DNA of 64,000 nucleotides from Pseudomonas sp. URMO17WK12:I2 (GTDB lineage Bacteria > Pseudomonadota > Gammaproteobacteria > Pseudomonadales > Pseudomonadaceae): NCBI RefSeq assembly GCF_003253735.1, contig NZ_QKYW01000011.1:62001-126000 (forward strand). Direction: 5' to 3'. This document shows, one piece after another, positions 55,901-62,604 of the stretch. A model generated the notes under the pieces. That model saw nothing but the letters and a program-made list of their open reading frames with translations, ran no database searches and was not told the DNA's origin. The position numbers and the translations under genes were made by a program. Position 1 is the stretch's first letter; the number at the start of each line of letters is the position of its first letter.

Positions 55901-55936
55901 ACGGCCGAGCAAAATGCTCTGGAGATGACACCATGA
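46910..55936 (+). CDS. NRPS 3: C-A(Asp)-T-T-C-A(Gly-like)-T-C-hydroxylase
   Basis: A 3008-residue synthetase with a fused oxygenase. Module 1: C (HHVAYDAWS at 187), A at 655 whose read code DLTKIGHVGK is Asp-type, two tandem carriers with Ser1042 and Ser1114. Module 2: C (HHIAVDGWS at 1299), A at 1769 reading D-I-L-Q-L-G-V-V-W, near the Gly code DILQLGLIWK, carrier Ser2152. Then a third C domain (HHIASDGWS at 2335) with no A domain after it, which must serve NRPS4. Residues 2645-3008 are a TauD-type oxygenase with His2775, Glu2777 and His2968 as iron ligands. This is a likely Asp beta-hydroxylase placed between the last C domain and the interface-like domain of NRPS4. An internal start may also make it as a separate protein. 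Confidence 0.85.
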   Translation: MNATNQQAFVEIAQRLASLPADKKQLFRQRLAEKGIDSWRLPIVSAAGAEGEAVPLAHAQLRFLSADALSSRALYNLCSVLRFDGRLDLACLQQAMQQLVERHAILRTRYVTDAEGRLQAHCEPWTAGLPAVEPLPPQAVADPQQWCADEYDRQLAEPFDLSREMPWRWRVFSDAEQGSTWLFFTIHHVAYDAWSAQQLTRELAEGYRALSLGEPPQLPPLDIQYADYAAWEHEWLASDACRGQLDYWRSQLADAPGPLALPYDHPRPPANQRRHSGAVMVRELPAALSAQVDAAIREQGVTLYIFGLTAFACLLARYSGERDLCLGTSVAQRDRPELAPLIGPLLNTLVIRQRLEADPDFRSALLRTRDSVAAAFDQQTLPYEKVLEVLDRPRSSPLFQAMFVQVELPESRTLSLPGVSVEVLDPPQRHARFDLTLRLLRCADQRLRCELEYSDELFEAATIEQLLDDLQAILQDASSNPGQRLSALRLASRRSELHGPALDATVEPLDRQVQQWAARTPQAPALCDARQSLAYGELGNAVQALALRLAEQGVGPGQVVALCMPRSAEQVLAMLACWQRGAICLFLDPAQPVQRLQQLLESSAASLLLTLAEAPALNAAVARLQLSAADLAAPAPQQPVASLSQPEQAAYLIYTSGSTGQPKGVLVSHANLAHYAAAVSQRLQASAGSRWATLATVAADLGLTCVFAALHSGDPLILPDAALAFDPPGWADFLAQHPVDCLKIAPSHLRGLLALDDARRVLPRRLLILGGEGFDAALFARIRELAPELRVFNHYGPSETTVGVVCGEVTEAGQGVYLPLGQPLAGAELRIVDTAGQPVPHGVAGELLLGGPQVALGYLGQPEATTAAFIDDAGRRFYRSGDRVRLDHHGRLLFLGRQDDQVKIRGFRVEPGEVSAWLGRQSRVRDAAVLAREIQGRLQLVAYVAPRLNPDELSALQAQARAQLPEALQPAYWSSLDALPLTANGKLDRRALPEPETNLAVDAGGQAPQSASEVLLARLWCQVLGCASVWRQDDFFALGGDSILSLQLIGLAAREGLRLQPRDVLEQSTLAAMAASADCRAQPRLASILAAFRELLGQPQLELDDDFFAAGGDSILSLQLIARLRQADLRLMPRQLLENPTPRQLAAALEPASATRNEPVEAPPAQVSTVARLSHAQERLWFMQQLEPEATAYNVTQLLALHGELDVPRLCSACLSLIDRHEALRCRFFEDNGQVRQRLDAAPEASFALHDLRAASAEACEAAIAQAAQRVFDLAQGPLVAIDLFQCAEDDYRLLFNAHHIAVDGWSMGLLVQDLASLYVGRQAAPATGLLQVIEAQRQALEGNAGQALLDYWQQRLQDLGDEPLTLSESPRPVLQAYAGAREQFPFPGELTSALAARARQLGVTPFVLYFAAQQLLLWKHSGRRDFAIGLPVSGREAADSQALVGLFVNTLAYRVQLDERESLEHFLQRLGQRLADDRAHEQLPFERLLEVLQVERSLDRTPLFQTMFNYQVDHLGERNLHLPGVTVAPLALPQGAVSAKFDLTFNLFSQGRGEETSSQLIVEYATALFDPARIQCLVDDYLGVLASLAHLDLQRPLLDLPLASVQRLQRAGDAAELDVEADFVTRFELQAALHPERTALFCRDRQLSYGQLHVQANQLAHWLLSQGVTAESTVAFCLPRDERLLVCLLGIQKAGAQYLPLDPSHPPARQAAILQRARPHLLLCEREDEHFPAELRCQRWQDLALSAQPVDSPALPRHLQQLAYTLYTSGSTGQPKGVQISRGNFANFLLAMEHALPLDGVQRYLALTTVTFDISGLELCLPLVRGASVVLADDEQRRDPLLLAQLIREREVELIQATPATWAMLLQGDRQVLAGRIALAGGEALAAEMATELRQVVACLINVYGPTETSVWSTQTPVNELSQPVVPIGRPLLNTRCHVLDEFLCEVPPGRAGELYIAGEGLARGYAEQPGLTSERFIADPFGTGGRLYRTGDLARWQADGQLYYLGRSDDQIKLRGFRIELGEIEAALLGHPGVAQAVVAVQGERLAAFWVAQPGAEPSADALREHLQERLPVYMLPTHLQALDALPLNSNGKVDRKQLPQLRNQSHPPAGKAQRPISASEALLSEIWRQVLQLEQVPLDGHFFQLGGHSLMAAQVRSRLREQGFEVPLRWLFETPLLTELAARLETQAAAIDPATLSIARVDQRLDQPLSPAQQRAWLMQQLQPDDSSFNMSSNVRLRGQLDVEALQRALQRVVRRHAILRTTYHQQQGEARQRIHEQSTPSLPLQVVDEAQWAQAAHELATRPFDLSVEAPLRAVLYRLGEQEHVLQLVLHHIASDGWSGSVLIGELVDGYEAYSQGRLPVERELAIQYVDYAAWQVSPALRARQRQGQQFWQRTLAGIPGQVPLPFDFPRGERDSSGGAALDFQLPAATLARLEALQRDSGVSLFMLLLTVYAAVLQRETQGRDLVIGTDVANREHPATEALIGFFVNLLALRIRVQPELSFREQAALVRDVCLDAFAWQDTPFEQVVECLDLPRVANQHPLLQTLFVLDNTPRQPRRLGDLEVTPLTGEQQHSKFDMALFASADGDALSLRWVYRTSLFRPATIERLRDSFLALLDAALGAPDSPIDALPLPSKGAAAMSTPTDNPLQRKMSKLGKLRQNGPAAAATPIETRPLRAGSNFPLLVQLRERELAPAVWAEANREQVEGWLREHGGILFRGFDLPTPADFEQFCQALCPELYGQYGDLPKKEGGNKIYKSTPYPKDRMIMFHNESAHQHRWPRRQWFYCETPAASGGATPIVDSREVYRELPAWLQDKLRCKQLMYVRNFSASLDVSWQHFFQTEERAEAERICREGGIEFEWRGANELHTRQVCPAVILHPLTGDASFFNQIQLYHPAFLDADIREQFLKGRDSVMPRQVFYGDGSELEDAAIEAINAAYERCAVRFDWQRGDVVMLDNMLAAHARDPFEGERRIVVAMGDIYRRDQVAAAPATAEQNALEMTP
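54827..54844 (+). promoter_or_regulatory. Internal Shine-Dalgarno and in-frame ATG before the fused hydroxylase
   Basis: AAGGGAG (54827-54833) lies 8 nt upstream of an in-frame ATG (54842-54844) within the NRPS3 gene, in the linker before the TauD domain. Translation from here would give a free 364-residue hydroxylase starting MSTPTDN. It may be a fossil start left when a separate gene was fused to the NRPS, or an active internal start. Confidence 0.45.
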
Positions 55937-58900
55937 TGGACCTTGGTCTGCCTTTTTCCCCGGCCCAGAAGCAACTGGCCGAAGCCAACCCGCAGGGGTA
56001 TCGCTGGGTGCGCATGGCGCTCGCCGGTGTTGCCCCGGAGCGGGTCGAGCAACGTCTGCGTGATCTGTTGAACAGCCATGAGGCGCTGCGCCTGCGCTAT
56101 CAGCGCCCACTCGGTGCTACTGGTTTGCGCCAGCGCGTGGCCGAGCCGGGCGAATTGCGCCTGGACTGGCGCCAAACCGCTGCCGGCACCGATGCGGCCG
56201 CCTGGCAGCGCGACGCCCAGGCCCAGTGCCAGGCGCAGCAGCCCGACCTGCTGGCCTGGTGGCGCGACGAGCAGCTATGGCTGGCAGTGCCGGCCTACTC
56301 GCTGGACCTGCGCAGCCTCGAGCAACTGCGCCGTGAGCTGCTGGGGCAGGGCGCGGCACCGCAGGCCGAACCGATGCAGTACAGCGATTACGCCGAGTGG
56401 ATCGCCGGCCTGCAACTGGACGAGGACGCCGAGCAGGGCATGCAGTTCTGGCGCAACCTGGCCTTGCAGGAGGTGCCGGGGCTGCGCCTGATCGAACGCT
56501 ATGGCATGGCCAGCGGTGCCCGTGGCTGCGTGCAGCAGGCGCTCGAACCTGCCTTGTGCGGTGCCGTGCAGGCACTGGCCGAGGGCGAAGCGCTGGCCGT
56601 CGAGCCGCTCGCCCTGGCAGCCTGGGGTGCCTTGCTCGGCCGCCTGAACGGTCAGCGCCATGCGCAACTGGGCCTGCAGCACGACCCGCGTGACGACTAT
56701 GAGGAACTGCAGGGCGCCTACGGGCTGTTCGAGCAGACCCTGCCCATGCAGGTGCATCTGTCCGAGCACGCCAGCTGGGTCAGCCTGGCCCGGCAACTGG
56801 CCCGGCAACTGGAAAACGCCGTGCTCTGGCAGGAGTATCTCGGCCAGGCCGAGCTGCTGCCGGAGTGGCGCGCCAGCTATCAGGCCGGGCTGAGCGTGCA
56901 GCGACTGGCGGAGGTGCCGGCGCTGCAGGCCCTGTCCTTCGACACACCGGTGGAGCTGCAGCTGCACTGGCTGCTGGATGAGTCCGGCCAGGGCCAGTTG
57001 GCGCTGGTGTACGACAGCGGGCTGTATCGCCGTGAGCAGATGCAACTCCTGCTGCGCCGCTACGTGCATTGGGTCGGCCAACTACTGCAGGCGCCGCAAG
57101 CGCCGCTGGACAGCCTGGATACCTTGCTGGCGGAAGAGGCGCAGCCGGTGGCGACTGGCGGAGAGCTACCAGCGGACGTGGATATCGTCGAGCGCTTCCG
57201 CGCCCATGCGCGCAACCAGCCGCACAGCCCGGCGCTGCGCGATGGTCGGCGGGTGCTGTCTTACGCCGAGCTGGACGAGCTGAGCGAGCGGGTGGCCAGC
57301 AGCCTGCAGCAGGCGGGTGTTGGCCCGGATCAGGTGGTGGCGCTGCTGCTGCCGCGTGGCGCGCAGATGCTGGTGGCCATGCTGGCCTGCTTCAAGGCCG
57401 GCGCGGCCTACCTGCCGCTGGATCCGGCGCTGCCACCGCTGCGTCTGGCCAGCATTCTTGATGATGCCAGACCCGCGCTTGTGCTGTATCTGGATGAGCT
57501 GACGCTGGCCTGCGAGGTGCCCAGCCTGGCCTGGGCGCAGGCCAGCAGTGCTGCGCCACTGGCAGCGCCTGTAGCCAGCGCGCCGCAGCACCTGGCCTAT
57601 GTGCTCTACACCTCGGGCACCAGTGGCAAGCCCAAGGGCGTGCAGATCGAGCAGGGGCAGCTACGCCATTATGCAAGCCAGATCACCCATGCCCTGGATC
57701 TGCCGGGCGGCGCGCACTACGGGTTGGTGTCCTCGCTGCTCGCCGACCTGGGCAACACCGTGCTGTACCCGGCCTGGTTGCAGGGGGGCTGCGTGCACCT
57801 GCTGAGCCAGGCCAGCGTCACCGATGCGCAGGCCTTCGCCGAGGAGCTGCGCGAGCATCCGCTGGATGTGTTGAAGATCGTTCCGTCGCATCTCGAGGCA
57901 TTGATCGGTGAGCATCCGCTGGAGGGTGTATTGCCCCGTCAGGTACTGGTACTTGGCGGCGAAGCGGTGGGCGAAAGCCTGCTGGCGCGCCTGGCACAGG
58001 CAGCAGCTGGCTGCCGCCTGTACAACCACTACGGGCCGAGCGAGACCACAGTCGGCGTACTCTGGCGCGCCATCGACATCCAGCAGGGGGCGAGCGGCAC
58101 GGCCTTGAACCAGGTGCTCGGCAACAACCGCATCTACCTGCTCGACGAACAACAGCGCCCCGTACCCAGCGGGCAGGCGGGCGAGTTGTGCGTGGCCGGG
58201 GCCAGTGTCGGCCGTGGCTACCTGGGCAATGTCGGCAGCTCGGCATTCGGTCGTGATCCGCTGTCCGGCGCTCGCCTGTATCGCACCGGCGACCTGGCGT
58301 TGCGCCAGGCCGATGGCGCCTTGCGCATCCTCGGGCGCAACGATCAGCAGGTGAAGATTCGCGGCTTCCGCCTGGAACTGGCGGAAGTCGAACAGGCCTT
58401 GCGTGGCCTGCCGGGCGTGCAACAGGCGGCAGTGCTGCTCGATGGCGAGCGCCTGCTGGCTTTCGTCGTGGAAGAGGAAGGGCAGAGCCGCGCCGCCAAC
58501 CTGCTGCGCGACGACCTGGCCCAACAACTGCCGGACTATATGCTGCCCGCCGGCATCTTCGCCCTGAAAGCCCTGCCGCTGAACAGCAATGGCAAGCTCG
58601 ATCGCCAGGCGCTGCTGGAGCGTGCCCGGCAGCGCATGCAGGGCGCGCGGGTGGCCCCGGTCGGCGAACTGGAAAGTGCGGTGCTGGAAATCTGGTGCCG
58701 TGTGCTGGGTGTCGAGGATCTCGGCGTGACCGATAACTTCTTCGCCATGGGCGGGCATTCCCTCGCGGCGATCAAGGTGGTGGCGCTGATTCGCGAGCAA
58801 CTGGGGCTCAACCCGCCAACCAATCTGCTGTTCGAGCGGCAGACCGTGCGCGAGCTGGTGCAGAGCCTCGACCAGGGCGCGAGTGGCGAAGGCTGGCAGG

Positions 58901-59715
58901 TGCTGAACGAAGTGGCCGGTGATGCGCCTGCCTTGCTTCTGGTGCACGGCGCCGAAGGCCACCTGAAAGACTACCGACCGTTGCTGGCGCACCTGGGCGA
59001 AGGCCAGGCCGCCTATGGCTTGACGGCATTTGACGAGGGTTGGCAAAGCAGGGATCTGGACGCGCTGCTGCAGCGCTATGTGCAGAGCATTCCCGAGTCG
59101 CTCAAGCAGCGCCCGCTGGTGCTGCTCGGCTGGTGCCTGGCGTCGCGCCTGGCGCTGCTGTTGACGGCGCATCTGCAGGCCGCAGGCTTCAACGTCCAGG
59201 CCCTGGCGGTGGTGGATCATGATTCGCAGCGCAGCCTGGCGGGCGACGGCGACGAAGGGGGGCAGTTGCTCGCCGACCTGGTGTTCCTGTGTGGCAGCCG
59301 TGCGCGGCCGCTTGGCGATACCTTGCGCGAGCGGCTGGCCCGGCAACTGGTCGATTGCGATTATGCCGAGGGGGTGGCCCGCCTGCTGGCCGACGCCGAA
59401 GTGCGCGAGCATCTGCAATGGGAGGGCGCTGAGGCCGAGTTGCAGGCCGCGATGGTGCGCTACCGGATGATCAAGACGCGCCTTTACGAACAGGCCCTAC
59501 CGGTGGTCGATGTGCCCATCTGGTTGTGGCGTAGCAATGCCCACGGCGACCTGCGCGCCGCCTGGCAGGCGCACACACGCAAGGCGCTGCATTATCGCAG
59601 CCTGGATGTCGGCCATCATGCGATCCTTGCCGAGCCGCGCCTGAGTGCGGATCTGTTGTCCTTGCTGGCGCCGAGCATTGCGCCGCAACACCGAGCCGAG
59701 AGGGTGCCTGACTGA
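55933..59715 (+). CDS. NRPS 4: interface-like domain-A(Asp)-T-TE
   Basis: The 1260-residue terminal synthetase. Residues 1-425 look like a condensation domain, but the HHxxxD position reads PAYSLD (120-125), so the catalytic His pair is absent. This fits the non-catalytic interface domain described for siderophore NRPSs that partner with Asp beta-hydroxylases. The A domain has TSGTSGKPKG at 560 and my read code DLTKVGHVGK (Asp). Carrier Ser943 is in GGHSLAAIKV. The C-terminal thioesterase has GWCLA at 1066-1070, so its nucleophile is Cys1068 instead of Ser, with Asp1095 and a His in GHHAIL (1228-1229) completing the triad. It overlaps NRPS3 (ATGA) and the exporter (TGATG). The last condensation must come from NRPS3's C-terminal C domain. 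Confidence 0.8.
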   Translation: MMDLGLPFSPAQKQLAEANPQGYRWVRMALAGVAPERVEQRLRDLLNSHEALRLRYQRPLGATGLRQRVAEPGELRLDWRQTAAGTDAAAWQRDAQAQCQAQQPDLLAWWRDEQLWLAVPAYSLDLRSLEQLRRELLGQGAAPQAEPMQYSDYAEWIAGLQLDEDAEQGMQFWRNLALQEVPGLRLIERYGMASGARGCVQQALEPALCGAVQALAEGEALAVEPLALAAWGALLGRLNGQRHAQLGLQHDPRDDYEELQGAYGLFEQTLPMQVHLSEHASWVSLARQLARQLENAVLWQEYLGQAELLPEWRASYQAGLSVQRLAEVPALQALSFDTPVELQLHWLLDESGQGQLALVYDSGLYRREQMQLLLRRYVHWVGQLLQAPQAPLDSLDTLLAEEAQPVATGGELPADVDIVERFRAHARNQPHSPALRDGRRVLSYAELDELSERVASSLQQAGVGPDQVVALLLPRGAQMLVAMLACFKAGAAYLPLDPALPPLRLASILDDARPALVLYLDELTLACEVPSLAWAQASSAAPLAAPVASAPQHLAYVLYTSGTSGKPKGVQIEQGQLRHYASQITHALDLPGGAHYGLVSSLLADLGNTVLYPAWLQGGCVHLLSQASVTDAQAFAEELREHPLDVLKIVPSHLEALIGEHPLEGVLPRQVLVLGGEAVGESLLARLAQAAAGCRLYNHYGPSETTVGVLWRAIDIQQGASGTALNQVLGNNRIYLLDEQQRPVPSGQAGELCVAGASVGRGYLGNVGSSAFGRDPLSGARLYRTGDLALRQADGALRILGRNDQQVKIRGFRLELAEVEQALRGLPGVQQAAVLLDGERLLAFVVEEEGQSRAANLLRDDLAQQLPDYMLPAGIFALKALPLNSNGKLDRQALLERARQRMQGARVAPVGELESAVLEIWCRVLGVEDLGVTDNFFAMGGHSLAAIKVVALIREQLGLNPPTNLLFERQTVRELVQSLDQGASGEGWQVLNEVAGDAPALLLVHGAEGHLKDYRPLLAHLGEGQAAYGLTAFDEGWQSRDLDALLQRYVQSIPESLKQRPLVLLGWCLASRLALLLTAHLQAAGFNVQALAVVDHDSQRSLAGDGDEGGQLLADLVFLCGSRARPLGDTLRERLARQLVDCDYAEGVARLLADAEVREHLQWEGAEAELQAAMVRYRMIKTRLYEQALPVVDVPIWLWRSNAHGDLRAAWQAHTRKALHYRSLDVGHHAILAEPRLSADLLSLLAPSIAPQHRAERVPD

Positions 59716-61358
59716 TGATGTTATTGAAGGAACTGCTGATTGACGCGCGCTGGCGCATTTTCCTGGCGGTGCTGTGCAGTGCCTTGAGTGCGGCCTGCAG
59801 CATCGGCCTGATCGGCTATATCAACCGCAGCCTGGAGCAGGGGCTGGATGACCTGAGCCAGGCACTGGCGCTGTTCGCCGGCCTGCTGTTGCTGCTGTTC
59901 GTCAGCGGTACTCTGGCCCAGTGGCTGCTGGTGCAGATCGGCCATCGCCTGGTCTATCAGTTGCGCCTGCGCCTGGTTGGCAAGGTGCTGGGCACCGCCC
60001 TGGAACGCATCGAGCGACTGGGCAGCCCGCGCATCTACAACGCCCTGACCAAGGACGTGACCACCGTGGCCACGGCCTTCAAGCAACTGCCGATCTCCCT
60101 CTACAACGGCCTGCTGCTGGTGGCGGGCCTGGCTTACATGGCCTGGCTGAGTTTGCCGTTCTTCGCCCTGACCCTGGCGGTGATCGCCTTCGGCGTAGTG
60201 CTCGACGTGCTGCTCGGGCGCAAGGTCAAGAGCCTGATGCAACAGGTGCGGCAGCAGGATGACCAGTTGACCGAGCAATTCGAGGCGACCATCAACGGCC
60301 GCTGCGAACTGGCCCTGAGCCGCGAGCGTCGGCAACTGCTGTACAACCAGCGCCTGGAGCCGATCGCGCAGGCCTCGCTGCAGGCCTCGGTACGCGCCGA
60401 TACCCTGTGGGCGATCAACCTGAACTGGACGTCGCTGCTGGTGTTCGTGCTGATCGGTACGCTGTTTTTCCTCGGCCAGGGCCTCGGGCTGCTGAGCCAG
60501 CAGGTGGTGGTGGGCTACGTGCTGGCGATCATGTTCCTGCGTACGCCGATCTCGATGATCCTCGATGCCGTGCCGGCGGTGATCCGCGGCCATGTGGCGC
60601 TGCAGGCCATCGACGACCTGGCCCTGGGCGAGACGGTGCACTTCACCCAGCCAGCCAAGGCCGCCGAGCCTTTCCGTGAGCTGCGCCTGAGCAACGTGCA
60701 CTACCGCTACCCCGGGCAGGGCGATGAATTCGCCTTTCACCTGGGCCCCATCGATCTGCAGGTTCGCCGTGGCGAACTGATCTTCATCGTCGGCGGTAAC
60801 GGCAGCGGCAAGTCGACCCTGGCCAAGTTGCTGACCGGGCTCTATCAGCCCAGCGAGGGGACGGTGGCGCTCAATGGCGTGACGCTGGATGCCGCGAACA
60901 GCGAGTGGCACCGCGAGCATTTCGCGGCGATCTTCGCCGACTTCTACCTGTTCGCCGATGTGCTCGGCGAGAACGGCCAGCTCGATGGGCTGGAGGAGCG
61001 CGTCGATCACTACCTGCAACGCCTGGGGTTGGCGCACAAGGTGCAGTTCGTCGACGGGCGCCTTTCCACCACGGCCCTGTCACAGGGGCAGCGCAAGCGC
61101 CTGGCCCTGCTGTTGCTGATGATGGAGGGCCGCGAGGTGCTGCTGCTCGATGAATGGGCGGCGGATCAGGACCCGGTGTTCCGCCACGTCTTCTACCATG
61201 AGCTGCTGCCCGAGCTGCAGGCGGCCGGCAAGACGATCATCGCCATCAGCCACGATGACCGCTACTTCGATGTGGCCGATCGCATCTACCGGCTCGATTA
61301 CGGCCAGTTGGTGGACTATGACCGCAGCAGCGAGAGCCCTTTCCAGCGAGTCATCTAG
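59715..61358 (+). CDS. PvdE/SyrD-like siderophore-peptide ABC exporter
   Basis: A 547-residue half-transporter. The N-terminal 300 residues carry six transmembrane helices of the cyclic-peptide exporter type, and the NBD follows from about residue 320. Walker A is GGNGSGKST, Walker B is VLLLDEWAADQDP, and the signature reads LSQGQ instead of LSGGQ. The closest relatives in Pseudomonas are PvdE, which exports the pyoverdine precursor to the periplasm, and SyrD. It starts on the TGATG overlap with NRPS4, so export is coupled to assembly, and its 3' end faces the reductase gene. Confidence 0.85.
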   Translation: MMLLKELLIDARWRIFLAVLCSALSAACSIGLIGYINRSLEQGLDDLSQALALFAGLLLLLFVSGTLAQWLLVQIGHRLVYQLRLRLVGKVLGTALERIERLGSPRIYNALTKDVTTVATAFKQLPISLYNGLLLVAGLAYMAWLSLPFFALTLAVIAFGVVLDVLLGRKVKSLMQQVRQQDDQLTEQFEATINGRCELALSRERRQLLYNQRLEPIAQASLQASVRADTLWAINLNWTSLLVFVLIGTLFFLGQGLGLLSQQVVVGYVLAIMFLRTPISMILDAVPAVIRGHVALQAIDDLALGETVHFTQPAKAAEPFRELRLSNVHYRYPGQGDEFAFHLGPIDLQVRRGELIFIVGGNGSGKSTLAKLLTGLYQPSEGTVALNGVTLDAANSEWHREHFAAIFADFYLFADVLGENGQLDGLEERVDHYLQRLGLAHKVQFVDGRLSTTALSQGQRKRLALLLLMMEGREVLLLDEWAADQDPVFRHVFYHELLPELQAAGKTIIAISHDDRYFDVADRIYRLDYGQLVDYDRSSESPFQRVI

Positions 61359-61372
61359 TGGTTTCGAGCGGG

Positions 61373-62098
61373 TTATTCGGGCGTCCTGGCACGCTCGAGC
61401 GGGCAGCTACCGCAATAGTCGACGCCCGGCAGGCGGTAGCGAATGCAGCAGATACGCCGTAGCCGCTGCGGTTCGCTGGCGCCGACGTCCTTGTAGTACA
61501 CCGGTGCGAACAGCGGGTTGCGCCGGCCATCGGGGCGCAGGCGGCTTTCCAGTATGGCTCTGGCCGGGGCGGAGCAATCGGCGGTTGCCAGTGGATGCCG
61601 TTCGGTTTGTGTCGTGGCGAATTCGAAGAGGTTGCCGGCGTTGCTCCAGAACAGTCGTGGCGAGGCGTTCGAGACCCAGGCCATGACCTCGATCACCGGT
61701 TCCAGGTGCCCTTGTATCAAGGTGCCGAAGCGCGCGAAGGGCGGGCAGGGCGACAGCGGGCTGCCATCATGGGGCAGGTGCAGGCCAAGCGGTTTGCCCT
61801 CTGCCGAGAGCGCAATGCCGACATCGCTCAGGGCGATGGGCAATTCGCGCCGCAAGAGCAGGTTGGCCGCCACGGCGGGGGCCAGGAAGCAGAAATACCA
61901 TTTCGACCAGATAGAGGTCAGTGCCAGCAGATCGTCGGTGCCATGGCGCGCCGCCAGGGTGCGAATGAACGCAGCGAAATAGTCCGGCTGAAACAGTTGC
62001 GAGCCGGTAACTGTCTGCTGTTGATCACTGGCCAGCTGCAGGTTTTCCCCATAGTCCGCCAGCGGGCCGCTGAACAGCGGGGCGAGACTGGCGATCAT
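61373..62098 (-). CDS. FhuF-like [2Fe-2S] siderophore-iron reductase
   Basis: A 241-residue cytoplasmic reductase that releases iron by reducing the ferric siderophore. The C-terminal motif is Cys-Cys-x10-Cys-x2-Cys (RICCIRYRL, then YCGSCPL), the FhuF [2Fe-2S] cluster site. The N-terminal two-thirds match FhuF-like proteins. It is convergent with the exporter and divergent from mbtH, with a Fur-box candidate in the gap. Together with the ABC importer, it implies that the intact complex reaches the cytoplasm, unlike pyoverdine, which is stripped in the periplasm. Confidence 0.82.
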   Translation of the reverse strand: MIASLAPLFSGPLADYGENLQLASDQQQTVTGSQLFQPDYFAAFIRTLAARHGTDDLLALTSIWSKWYFCFLAPAVAANLLLRRELPIALSDVGIALSAEGKPLGLHLPHDGSPLSPCPPFARFGTLIQGHLEPVIEVMAWVSNASPRLFWSNAGNLFEFATTQTERHPLATADCSAPARAILESRLRPDGRRNPLFAPVYYKDVGASEPQRLRRICCIRYRLPGVDYCGSCPLERARTPE

Positions 62099-62286
62099 GC
62101 TCGCGGCCCCTTGTCGCTGTCAGGCGGCATTGCGCAATGCTTGGTGAGAGGAGCTGTGGGTCGAGGCATGAAGAGGCACTTGCTGGTGAGACTCGTTATC
62201 ACTGGCGTCGCCTAGTATAAACAAACCGGGTGCATGCAGGCGAACCGGCCTGTGGCACCAGGGAGTGTAAGCCCATCACGATAATA

Positions 62287-62306
62287 TGTAATGATAATTG
62301 TTATTA
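62287..62306. promoter_or_regulatory. Fur-box candidate between reductase and mbtH
   Basis: TGATAATTGTTATTA (62292-62306) matches the Fur 7-1-7 motif at 12 of 14 positions, and the 19-mer at 62287-62305 shares 14 of 19 consensus bases. It lies in the 290-base divergent gap, suited to repress both the reductase and the mbtH-thioesterase operon when iron is plentiful. The remaining gap sequence shows no other feature. Confidence 0.7.
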
Positions 62307-62388
62307 ACCGTATTATCCTGCGGTCGCTCGTATGCACGCTCAGGCTGCCCTGCGAGCACGCGCATCTTCAGTGGAAACGGAGTGGAAC

Positions 62389-62604
62389 ATGAGTCTGGAC
62401 AGTCCTGAAACGCGATTTTTGGTCGTGGTCAATGATGAGGAGCAGTATTCTCTCTGGCCCGATTACAAGGAAATACCCCAAGGCTGGCGCACAGCCGGCA
62501 AGCAGGGCAGCAAGGAAGAGTGCCTGGCCTACATCGAGTCGGTGTGGACCGACATGCGGCCCTTGAGCCTGCGCCAAGCCATGCAGGCCCAGGATCGCGG
62601 TTGA
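62389..62604 (+). CDS. MbtH-like protein
   Basis: A 71-residue MbtH-family protein that binds A domains and is needed for their activity or solubility. The signature residues are all present: NDEEQYSLWP, IPQGWRTAG, ECLAYIESVWTDMRPLSLR. The ATG at 62389 follows CGGAGTGG. The upstream in-frame ATG at 62332 adds a non-conserved extension. It stops on the start of the thioesterase gene (TGATG). Confidence 0.92.
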   Translation: MSLDSPETRFLVVVNDEEQYSLWPDYKEIPQGWRTAGKQGSKEECLAYIESVWTDMRPLSLRQAMQAQDRG

